NCBI GenBank assembly: GCA_023402845.1
Contig: JAEYFP010000051.1
Span: 21,451-85,450 of the forward strand
Source of the DNA: Bacillota bacterium
Lineage (GTDB): Bacteria; Bacillota; Clostridia; Lachnospirales; Lachnospiraceae
Direction of reading: 5' to 3'
DNA: 64,000 bases
The notes under the pieces were generated by a model. It saw nothing but the letters and a program-made list of their open reading frames with translations. It was not told the origin of the DNA and did not search any database. The translations under genes and the position numbers were made by a program. Every line of letters begins with the position of its first letter. Within the stretch, counting starts at the first letter, position 1. Below are positions 46,120 through 53,511 of this stretch, piece by piece.

Positions 46120-46855
46120 TAAGGTGTGTAAAAGATTTGGTGGATTGACAGCGACAGATCATGTTTCCTTTTCTATCCCGCAGGGAGAAATTACAGGCTT
46201 GATAGGGCCTAACGGAGCAGGGAAATCCACGTTGATGAATTTGATCAGCGGGATCTATGATTTAGATGAGGGTGACATTTATTTTGAGGGTAAAAACATT
46301 ACAAAAATGCCGGCTTATAAGCGCTCTAAGGCGGGCATTGGGAGAACCTTTCAAACACCCAGATTCCTTTATCGTTCAAACATCCTGGACAATATGCTGC
46401 TGGGCCTGGATTTGGGTGAAGAAAAAGGCTATTTACAAAGTTTTTTGCCCGGAAAGAAAAGTAACTTAAAAGAAAAGCTGAATGAACTCATGCCTGTGGC
46501 CGGATTTGAGATTGATTGGAACAGTGATATCAATGCGATTCCCTATGGGAAAAGAAAATTATTGGAGATTGTTCGGGCAATGCTGGCAAATCCGAAAGTG
46601 ATGCTGGTGGACGAGCCGGCAGCAGGCTTAAATAATAAAGAAATTGAAAACGCCATGGAATTATTGAAGCTGGCAACGGAAAAATATAATGTGGGTGTGC
46701 TTTTGATTGAACATTCCATGGATATGATTATGAACAGCTGTTCCAATATTGTAGTAATTAATTTTGGCAAGGTGATTTGCGAAGGCGGTCCCGAAAAAGT
46801 TGCAAGTGATTCCCAGGTGATAGAGGCATATCTCGGAAAGGACTTAAATGCTTAA
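46097..46855 (+). CDS. LIV-type ABC transporter ATPase, LivG family
   Basis: The 252-residue ATPase has Walker A GPNGAGKS, the LivG-type GIGRTFQTPRF Q-loop region, a short signature region (IPYGKRKLLEIVRA in place of LSYGQQRR), Walker B VMLVDEPAAGLN and switch His in LIEHSMD. The signature motif is more degenerate than usual but its position is normal. It would form a heterodimer with the LivF-type ATPase that starts inside its end. Confidence 0.9.
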   Translation: MKPILELNKVCKRFGGLTATDHVSFSIPQGEITGLIGPNGAGKSTLMNLISGIYDLDEGDIYFEGKNITKMPAYKRSKAGIGRTFQTPRFLYRSNILDNMLLGLDLGEEKGYLQSFLPGKKSNLKEKLNELMPVAGFEIDWNSDINAIPYGKRKLLEIVRAMLANPKVMLVDEPAAGLNNKEIENAMELLKLATEKYNVGVLLIEHSMDMIMNSCSNIVVINFGKVICEGGPEKVASDSQVIEAYLGKDLNA

Positions 46856-47600
46856 AATTAAAGATTTACATTCCTATTATGGTGCAATTGAGGCACTGAA
46901 TGGTATAAATATTGATATTGAAGCAGGTAAAATTACATGTTTGATCGGATCTAACGGTGCTGGGAAAACAACTCTTCTGAAAGCAATATCCAATGTAATT
47001 CCTTCTACCGGGGAGATTATCTATGAGGAAGAGAATTTATTAAAAATGTCTCCGCAGAAGATTTGCAGGAAAGGGATTGTGCATGTACCTGAAAGCCGGC
47101 ACATATTCTCGGGGCTTTCCGTAGAAAGTAATTTAGAAGTGGGAACAGTAAATTGGCACGGTTTTTTCGGAAAGCAATCTTATAAAGAAGATTTGGAAAT
47201 GGTATTTGAACTTTTTCCAAGACTGAAAGAACGGCGTGAACAATTGGGCTGGAGCTTATCAGGCGGAGAGCAGCAAATGCTGGCAATCGGGAGAGCCTTG
47301 ATGGCGCGGCCGAGGCTTTTATTGCTGGATGAACCGTCCATGGGGCTGGCGCCTGTAGTGGTGAAGGATCTGTTTGAAAAAATAGTAGAGATAAATAAGA
47401 AGGACGGAATTCCTATTTTACTTGTGGAACAAAATGCGAAGCTGGCCTTGGAAGTTTCAGATCATGCATATGTAATTAACCAGGGAAAGGTTGTTATATC
47501 GGGAGAACCAGATGAACTGAAAAATTCTCCTGTGATTGTTCAGTCCTATTTGGGGAAATTTGCTCAGGAGAATAAAGGAAGCAGAGGAGCCGGCGCATGA
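46848..47600 (+). CDS. LIV-type ABC transporter ATPase, LivF family
   Basis: The 250-residue ATPase shows Walker A GSNGAGKT, the LivF-typical VHVPESRHIFSGLSV, signature LSGGEQQML, Walker B LLLLDEPSMGLAP and VEQNA in the switch region. It overlaps the LivG-type gene by eight bases, and its TGA overlaps the next ATG (ATGA), coupling it to the metallohydrolase gene. Confidence 0.93.
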   Translation: MLKIKDLHSYYGAIEALNGINIDIEAGKITCLIGSNGAGKTTLLKAISNVIPSTGEIIYEEENLLKMSPQKICRKGIVHVPESRHIFSGLSVESNLEVGTVNWHGFFGKQSYKEDLEMVFELFPRLKERREQLGWSLSGGEQQMLAIGRALMARPRLLLLDEPSMGLAPVVVKDLFEKIVEINKKDGIPILLVEQNAKLALEVSDHAYVINQGKVVISGEPDELKNSPVIVQSYLGKFAQENKGSRGAGA

Positions 47601-48718
47601 GTTTGCTTGTAAAAAACGGGATGGTATATGATCCCTTGTCAAATACAGTAAGCAAAAAAGAGATCTGGGTAAAAACCGAAGAAAAAGCTTCTTGTTATGA
47701 AGAAGTGGATGCAAAAAATTGTTACGTAATACCCGGGATGATAGACTCACATGCGCATGTAAACAGAAAAAACGGGGGATTTGGAACTGATGCAGATCTC
47801 CTGTGTATTCCAAATGGAGTTACAACAGTCATTGATGCGGGATCCCTGGGGGTCAATAAAATAGAAGAATTTATTCTTGAAGAGATATCAGAGTACATTA
47901 CTGATACAAGGGTTTTGTTAAACCTTTCTTCCCGGGGGCAGGATTTATTGATCACGGAAACCTTTGAGGAGCAATCTGTCAATGAACAATTAATCTTGGA
48001 ATTGTATCAGAAATACAGTCATGTAATAAAAGGCTTGAAGGTGAGGTATGAAAAGGACAGTATTAGAGAATCTGGATTGCTTCCCCTGAAAAAGTGTATT
48101 CAGTTATCGGAAATATTAGAGAGTAACGGTTACAGATGTCCGGTAACAGTACACCTGGGAAATATGGGGGAGCAGGTCTCTCTTATGCGGCTGCTGGAAA
48201 TGATGCGTCCGGGGGATGTGCTGGCACACATGTATCAGGATAAAGGGGAAATGATTTTTGATGAAAAAGGGAAATTAAAAACATCTGTGCGCGAAGCAAG
48301 AGAAAAAGGAGTCCTGTTTGATTTTGCCCATGGAAGAACTAATTTCACATTTCATAATTTAAGAAACGCAGCTTTAGAAAATTTTTGGCCGGATCTTTTG
48401 GGAACCGATATCCATGGAGGAAATATTTATAAGCTTCCGGCCTGTTCTTTCATGTGCACAATATCTATGATGAATGCGGCAGGTATGGCCTTGACGGATA
48501 TATTTAAAGCATCAACCTGCACACCGGCAATGGTATGGGGACTCGAAGAACGCAAGCGGGACTTCGATGTCAATGGTGGCATGAATTTCTCGATTATTGA
48601 GAAGAGGAGAAAAGATGCAGTTCTTCAAGATATAAAAGAGGATACTTTAGTGCTGAATGAAGTTTTTCATACGAAGGCTCTCATAAAAAATGGAAAAGTA
48701 ATCTATAAGCAGTTGTAA
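47597..48718 (+). CDS. amidohydrolase/deacetylase-family metallohydrolase
   Basis: The 373-residue protein belongs to the amidohydrolase superfamily: metal-binding HAHV in GMIDSHAHV (about residue 50), IKGLKVRYEKDS with the probable carboxylated Lys, VTVHLGNMG, LAHMYQDKG and the Asp in GTDIHGGN. Similar proteins are annotated as amidohydrolase/deacetylase-family enzymes (EF_0837-like), often next to DapA-type or selenocysteine synthase-like genes. It is coupled to LivF by ATGA, so it probably acts on the imported compound or an intermediate. The exact substrate is unknown. Confidence 0.85.
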   Translation: MSLLVKNGMVYDPLSNTVSKKEIWVKTEEKASCYEEVDAKNCYVIPGMIDSHAHVNRKNGGFGTDADLLCIPNGVTTVIDAGSLGVNKIEEFILEEISEYITDTRVLLNLSSRGQDLLITETFEEQSVNEQLILELYQKYSHVIKGLKVRYEKDSIRESGLLPLKKCIQLSEILESNGYRCPVTVHLGNMGEQVSLMRLLEMMRPGDVLAHMYQDKGEMIFDEKGKLKTSVREAREKGVLFDFAHGRTNFTFHNLRNAALENFWPDLLGTDIHGGNIYKLPACSFMCTISMMNAAGMALTDIFKASTCTPAMVWGLEERKRDFDVNGGMNFSIIEKRRKDAVLQDIKEDTLVLNEVFHTKALIKNGKVIYKQL

Positions 48719-48748
48719 TCAGGAAGATTGAAAGGAAGTATGTATTGT

Positions 48749-49723
48749 ATGAAACTAGTTATGACACAAACCATATGTCCGGAAGGGCTTCAATTACTGG
48801 AAAAGGATACGGAAGTATATGTGGCTGATGATGGAAATCCCAATCGTTACATGGAAGAGATGAAAGATGCTGATGCATTGATTGTAAGAATTGGAAGCTG
48901 TGATAAGAATGTGATAGCAAATTCGCCTGAATTGAAGGTGATTGGAAGAACAGGAGTAGGATATGACAGCGTTGATGTGGAAGCCGCAACAAAATCAGGA
49001 ATTCCTGTAGTGATTACCCCCGGTGCCAATAATCGTTCCGTAGCGGAGCATGCTGTAGCGATGATGTTTGCCATAGCCAAGAATTTAGTCGAAGCAAGAA
49101 ATGAAATGAAAACTGGAAACTGGGCAATTCGGGATGCCGGAAAAGCATTCGAACTTCTTAATAAAAAAGTCGGATTTATTGGTTTGGGCGCAATTGGAAG
49201 AGAAACTCAGGATATTTGTAAAAAGATCGGAATGCTTACGGCAGGTTATGATCCTTTATTATCAAAAGAAATAATAGAAGGAATGGGATGCGAGTATTAT
49301 GGCAGCTATCGGGAAATGCTGCGTGACTGCGATATTATTTCTATTCATGTTCCTTTATTGGATTCAACGAGAAATATGATTGGAGCAAATGAACTGTCAA
49401 TGATGAAGTCTTCGGGAATATTGATTAATTGCTCCAGGGGCGGAATTGTAAATGAGTCAGACCTGGCGGATGCTCTGAATAAAGGGATTCTTGCAGGGGC
49501 CGGTATGGATGTGTTTGTTAAAGAACCGCCGGAAATCGACAGTCCTTTGCTGAAAGCCAAAAATCTTTTGTATAGTCCCCATAGTGCTGCACAAACAAAA
49601 GAAGCGGTAATCAATATGGCACAAATGTGTGTAAAGGGATGCCAGGCAATACTTCGTGAGGAAAAATGGCCGTATGTTGCTGATGCAAAAGTATATGAAC
49701 ACCCAAGATGGTCAACTAAATAA
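48749..49723 (+). CDS. D-2-hydroxyacid dehydrogenase (phosphoglycerate dehydrogenase-like)
   Basis: The 324-residue enzyme has the D-isomer hydroxyacid dehydrogenase layout: GRTGVGYDSVDVEAA, Rossmann GLGAIGRET (about residues 150-158), catalytic Arg in NCSRGGIVNE, Glu in VFVKEPPE and His in SPHSAAQT. Length fits single-domain relatives of SerA without the ACT domain. It could reduce a 2-keto acid produced by the aldolase encoded next. Two ATGs are possible; 48749 is best spaced from AAAGGAAG, 48740 is too close. Confidence 0.9.
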   Translation: MKLVMTQTICPEGLQLLEKDTEVYVADDGNPNRYMEEMKDADALIVRIGSCDKNVIANSPELKVIGRTGVGYDSVDVEAATKSGIPVVITPGANNRSVAEHAVAMMFAIAKNLVEARNEMKTGNWAIRDAGKAFELLNKKVGFIGLGAIGRETQDICKKIGMLTAGYDPLLSKEIIEGMGCEYYGSYREMLRDCDIISIHVPLLDSTRNMIGANELSMMKSSGILINCSRGGIVNESDLADALNKGILAGAGMDVFVKEPPEIDSPLLKAKNLLYSPHSAAQTKEAVINMAQMCVKGCQAILREEKWPYVADAKVYEHPRWSTK

Positions 49724-49742
49724 ACAGTAAAGAGGGAAAATT

Positions 49743-50636
49743 ATGAAAAATATTAAAGGAATTGTTGCCGCAATGCAAACGCCGATGTTTGATAATGGCG
49801 ATATTAATGAAGCTGAAATGAGAAATCAGATCAACAGGGAAATAGCAGCCGGAGTAGACGGGATTTTTTGTCTTGGAACAAATGGCGAATTTTATATTAT
49901 GAACGAAGAAGAGAAATTGCGTGTAATGAAAATTTTTGTTGATGAAACCAGGGGCCGCGTACCGGTTTACGCAGGCACAGGTTGTGTCGGAACCAAAGAT
50001 ACCGTAGAACTCTCTAAAAAGGCAGAGGATATCGGCGTAGATGTATTATCTGTTATTACGCCTTATTTTGCTTCTTTAAATCAGGATGAATTATATTCGC
50101 ACTATCAGACTGTAAATGATGCGGTAAAGATTCCGATTGTAATGTATAATATTCCGGCAAGAACAGGAGCTTCATTAGCGCCCGCAACTGTCGGAAAGCT
50201 TGCCGGGCTGTCTAATATTGCCGGAATAAAAGATTCAAGCGGTGATTTTAATAACATTCTGCAATATATTTCCGTAACAAAAGGAAAGGATTTCTCTGTG
50301 CTTTCGGGAAATGATGCTTTGATTCTTTGGACGCTGATGGCCGGCGGAGCCGGTGGAATTACAGCAATAGCAAATATCCTTCCGGAGATCATGGTAAGTA
50401 TTTATGAAAATTACAGGAATGGGGATCTGGAAGGCGCTAAAGCTGCACAGGAGTCGATTTCTCATATACGGAGCTGTTTTAAATATGGAAATCCCAATTC
50501 TATTGTAAAGTGTGCGACTAATATTATCGGACAACCTGTAGGACCTTGCAGGGAACCGTTTGGGATGGTTTCGGATGAGGCAAAAAAAATAATTACGGAA
50601 ACGATAGATTGCTATTACTCTGAATATAAAAAATAA
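49743..50636 (+). CDS. DapA/NanA-family lyase (dihydrodipicolinate synthase-like aldolase)
   Basis: The 297-residue class I aldolase has GTNGEFY near residue 43, the catalytic Tyr135 in YNIPARTG, the Schiff-base Lys163 in AGIKDSSGD, and LSGNDALILWTLMAGG. The substrate motif and the operon, which has no lysine-biosynthesis genes, point to cleavage or condensation of a 2-keto-3-deoxy acid with pyruvate. It is the last gene of this operon. A palindrome and hairpin lie just beyond its stop. Confidence 0.9.
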   Translation: MKNIKGIVAAMQTPMFDNGDINEAEMRNQINREIAAGVDGIFCLGTNGEFYIMNEEEKLRVMKIFVDETRGRVPVYAGTGCVGTKDTVELSKKAEDIGVDVLSVITPYFASLNQDELYSHYQTVNDAVKIPIVMYNIPARTGASLAPATVGKLAGLSNIAGIKDSSGDFNNILQYISVTKGKDFSVLSGNDALILWTLMAGGAGGITAIANILPEIMVSIYENYRNGDLEGAKAAQESISHIRSCFKYGNPNSIVKCATNIIGQPVGPCREPFGMVSDEAKKIITETIDCYYSEYKK

Positions 50637-50665
50637 CAGGAATACATAAAAGATATAAAAATTCC

Positions 50666-50682
50666 TTTCATAATTTATGAAA
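50666..50682. other. 17-bp palindrome between convergent genes
   Basis: TTTCATAATTTATGAAA is a perfect inverted repeat (8-bp arms around one base). It lies 29 bases past the aldolase stop and overlaps the end of the PHP gene on the other strand. It may work as the stem of a terminator or as a protein-binding site; its TTTCA/TGAAA ends recall the repeats near 39.2 kb. Confidence 0.5.
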
Positions 50683-51480
50683 AGAGGGCTTCCGTTCACG
50701 AAACGTGGTAATATAACGGAAGCCCGCTTCTGTCAGAAGATCATAGGCCTGGGAAAAGTTGGAGGCAATGTCTTTTGGAGAGTGGGCGTCGGAGCCTGCC
50801 GTTATAATTTCTCCTCCATGTTCCCTGTAATACTTTAACAAATCTAAACCGGGCATACTTTCTTTTGGAGCCTGCCGTATGCCTGAAACATTGAGTTCAA
50901 TTCCGCGTCCCCGTTCAATGATTGTGTTAAGGATTTTCTCCATAATAGGTCTGAATTGTTCGTGAGCATCGGGAAGCCCGCGGCGGCTGGTATGCCGTTT
51001 AACCATATCTAAATGCGCCAGACAATCAAAATCCCCGACCTGAGACAGCCAGAGCAGATGACGGTAGTAGTTCTCAATCACAGAAAGATAATTTCCTTCT
51101 GTAATATCTATTTTATCAATATGTCCATAATCGTTTTGGTGGACAGATCCCAGAATAAAATCAAAGTGCATTTCTTTTATTAACAGTCGTGAATGTCCTA
51201 ATTCCAGATGAGGTTGTCCAAGCTCTGCGGCACGAGCGATGTAGAGCTGATTTTCGTATGCGCGCTTACATTTGTTTAGAGTTCGCTCATAAAGTGCCAG
51301 GCGTTCGGCGGAAAAGTAGCCGGCGTTTTTTTCGCCCAGGTCCTGATATTCGTAATGCTCGGTAAAAGCCAGTTCTTTAAGTCCCAAACGAATGGCCTGC
51401 TCACACATGGATTCCATAGTTGCATTAGAATCCGGTGAAATTAGTGAATGGACATGATAATCATACAATATTGTTCTCAT
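50668..51480 (-). CDS. PHP-domain phosphatase, histidinol-phosphatase (HisK/HisJ)-like
   Basis: The 270-residue protein starts with the PHP motif YDYHVHSLISPDSNA, has FTEHYEY, GSVHQND, CLAHLDMVKR, and TAGSDAHSP near the C-terminus, which together provide the trinuclear metal site. In Firmicutes this family contains the histidinol-phosphate phosphatase HisK; no other his gene is near, so another phosphoester may be the substrate. The gene lies downstream of a DeoR remnant, on the same strand. An 11-bp stem (GGGCTTCCGTT at 50686-50696 with AACGGAAGCCC at 50715-50725) lies in its last codons. Confidence 0.87.
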   Translation of the reverse strand: MRTILYDYHVHSLISPDSNATMESMCEQAIRLGLKELAFTEHYEYQDLGEKNAGYFSAERLALYERTLNKCKRAYENQLYIARAAELGQPHLELGHSRLLIKEMHFDFILGSVHQNDYGHIDKIDITEGNYLSVIENYYRHLLWLSQVGDFDCLAHLDMVKRHTSRRGLPDAHEQFRPIMEKILNTIIERGRGIELNVSGIRQAPKESMPGLDLLKYYREHGGEIITAGSDAHSPKDIASNFSQAYDLLTEAGFRYITTFRERKPSFHKL

Positions 51481-51523
51481 TTGTGTCTTTTTCCTCCGCG
51501 TAATAGCAGTTTTAAAAATATGG

Positions 51524-51982
51524 TTAGTCTACGATAGAAGCGGCAATGGTTACATTACAGCTGTGCTCCCTCAGCTTGTGTACAAAAGCGGAATTTGCCT
51601 TGTAATCCGTAATAATTTCTGTACAATCGGACGCATTTCCGCAGGATAGAATTCCGCTTCGCATCATTTTGCTGTGATCCGCAAGAAGATAGGTACATTT
51701 AGCGGCATGCAGGGCAGCACGTTTGATTTCAATATCCTCTATATGGCTGTCAGTAATAATACATTCCTCATCAATGCCGTAAGTTGAAAAAAAAGTTTTC
51801 GAAATTCTGAAATAGGAAAGGTTATCTACGGTCAGCGTATTGACAGAAGAATAGGTTCTTGGAGAAAAGGTCCCCCCAAGACAAAATAAATTCCATGCCG
51901 TATCATCGTAATTAGTAGATTCCATTAAAAACTTCAAGGAATTAGTAATAATAGTGACATTCAAATTTTTAGGTATAAATGC
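51524..51982 (-). pseudogene. DeoR-family regulator remnant: sensor domain only
   Basis: The frame is open from just after a TAA at 51983-51985 down to 51524 and reads as the C-terminal half of a DeoR-type regulator: NLNVTIITNSL, LGGTFSPRTYSSV, a region with YGIDEECIITD, EIKRAALHAAK, YLLADHSKM and ITDYKAN. The N-terminal winged helix-turn-helix (about 75-90 residues) is missing, and only about 60 bases separate the remnant from the PucR gene upstream. A TTG at 51964 is the only convenient start, without a ribosome site. It is most likely a truncated pseudogene. Confidence 0.75.
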
Positions 51983-52045
51983 TTATTTAGCTGACATTTC
52001 TTTTCTTTTGAATTTCCAAATCCCTCAAATAATTCTCTTAAGCCC

Positions 52046-53254
52046 TCAAGAACGGTTAATCGGGCTATGCGGTGTATTCACAATGCGGTAAATTGCCGCG
52101 ATGGTAGAAAGTGTAGTGATATCTGAGAGCTCGGAAAAGGAAATATGCAGCCTTTCCTTTATTTTTCGTATGCGGTAAATAATCGTATTCGTATGAACAT
52201 ATAAATATTTGGCTGTGGCAGCAGTATTCATATTGCCGTCTAATAAAAAGCAGCAGAGTGTGCGGAATAATTCCGGTTCCAAAACATTTGTAAAAAAATG
52301 ATAGGTTCCGCCCTCATCAAAATAGTGGCTTTCATAGCGAATAATGGATAAACAATTTTGAATAAAGGAAACCGCATGATAATTAAACAGTGTTCGATAA
52401 GGAAAAATGATCCTAAAATAAGAAAAAAATTCACAAAAATTTATGTAAACATTATGCAGATGGGAACGAATTCCCTTTTGAAACATAGAAAAGATAAGCA
52501 GAGTATCGGGATATGTCCCGTCAGAAAGATATTGATCAAGAATATCCTGATACAGACTATGAATATTGTTTTCCCGCTCTCTGGTATATAGCAGGAGAAC
52601 ATAGTGCCCATCAACGCTTGCACAGACGGTCTGAATATTTATGTCGGAAAGGCTTTGTATCAGAAACTGTGCACAGGTAATCAGACTGTTTTGATCACTG
52701 CCGGTCATGACGCAAAACCCATGGAGCTCCTGGTCATTAATATTTAAGCTTTGAGACAGGAAGGCAGTCTGCGGGGAATTGTTATTTAAAACCGCATTTA
52801 CGTATTGGTTTGTAGTACTGATAAAGGAGTCATCCTTCATTTTATCTTTTACAATCAGTTCCATGACAGCGCTGATCATATCTACATAAGCAATATCTGC
52901 ATCACTGGGAATGACAATTACCGGGTATTGAAGTTCATTGGCGAGCTGAATCATTTCCTTGGATATTTCCTTAAGGTAAATGCCGACATAGAATAATATA
53001 AGACCGGCACCTTTGGCTTCGTTAGAGCGCCGCATAATTTCCAGCTGCATGGAAGGATTATCCTGAATTGAGGCAAATGCAGAGATCGTAAGTTCATTCG
53101 GATGTGCAAATTTTTTGAAGACTTCAATATCTTCCGGAAAAATTTCCGCAGTCGTTACAGTATCAACAGGATGATCAAGCCCCTTTTCTCCGGCAGCTAC
53201 ATAAGCGGAAAAAAAGATCGGTAATTTCAAACAGTCACGCAATGTAATTGACAT
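52046..53254 (-). CDS. PucR-family transcriptional regulator
   Basis: The 402-residue protein has an N-terminal PucR sensor domain (DCLKLPIFFSAYVAAGEKGLDHPVDTVTT at the start) and a C-terminal PucR HTH_30 domain with TAKYLYVHTNTIIYRIRKIKERL. Family members often respond to purine, ureide, amino-acid or hydantoin compounds and sit beside the target operon. It is divergent from the Dpp/DUF917 operon, with an 18-bp palindrome between them. GGAGGTG eight bases upstream fixes the ATG at 53254. Confidence 0.9.
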   Translation of the reverse strand: MSITLRDCLKLPIFFSAYVAAGEKGLDHPVDTVTTAEIFPEDIEVFKKFAHPNELTISAFASIQDNPSMQLEIMRRSNEAKGAGLILFYVGIYLKEISKEMIQLANELQYPVIVIPSDADIAYVDMISAVMELIVKDKMKDDSFISTTNQYVNAVLNNNSPQTAFLSQSLNINDQELHGFCVMTGSDQNSLITCAQFLIQSLSDINIQTVCASVDGHYVLLLYTRERENNIHSLYQDILDQYLSDGTYPDTLLIFSMFQKGIRSHLHNVYINFCEFFSYFRIIFPYRTLFNYHAVSFIQNCLSIIRYESHYFDEGGTYHFFTNVLEPELFRTLCCFLLDGNMNTAATAKYLYVHTNTIIYRIRKIKERLHISFSELSDITTLSTIAAIYRIVNTPHSPINRS

Positions 53255-53301
53255 GTATTTGCACCTCCGTGTTTATTAATATCAATCATACAGCAAAAAG
53301 A

Positions 53302-53319
53302 TTTGTGTGTACACACAAA
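53302..53319. promoter_or_regulatory. perfect 18-bp palindrome TTTGTGTGTACACACAAA
   Basis: The palindrome has no spacer or mismatch. It lies 48 bases upstream of the divergent PucR start codon, and about 30 bases upstream of the -35 of the Dpp/DUF917 operon. It is the best candidate operator for the PucR regulator. Confidence 0.65.
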
Positions 53320-53349
53320 AAAACAGGAAATTCTTTGTGATTGGCAATA

Positions 53350-53379
53350 TTGCATAGAAAAAAGCTCCTGTGGTACTAT
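53350..53379 (+). promoter_or_regulatory. extended -10 promoter of the Dpp/DUF917 operon
   Basis: TTGCAT (53350-53355), an 18-base spacer and TACTAT (53374-53379) preceded by TGG (extended -10) lie 132 bases upstream of the first gene. The leader so predicted contains a terminator-like hairpin. Confidence 0.5.
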
Positions 53380-53432
53380 AAACGAAATTAGCGAGGATAC
53401 AATCCAATTTTATAGTCCGTCAACCCCAAACA

Positions 53433-53470
53433 CAACGTCGTGGGACCTTCGAGTCACCGGCGTTGTTTTT
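53433..53470 (+). terminator. terminator-like hairpin in the leader of the Dpp/DUF917 operon
   Basis: CAACGTCG (53433-53440) pairs with CGGCGTTG (53458-53465), with a further GAC/GTC pairing towards a TTCG-containing loop, and five T follow. It stands between the promoter and the first start codon, the position of an attenuator. No gene on the plus strand lies upstream to need ordinary termination. Confidence 0.6.
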
Positions 53471-53511
53471 GTGTATTCATGCTAAATTGAAAAGAAAGAG
53501 GAGGAACCTTG

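Noticed and set aside
53341..53355. TTGGCAATATTGCA, looking like a sigma-54 (-24/-12) promoter
   Set aside because: Only seven bases separate GG and GC, whereas sigma-54 needs ten. The extended -10 promoter at 53350-53379 fits better.
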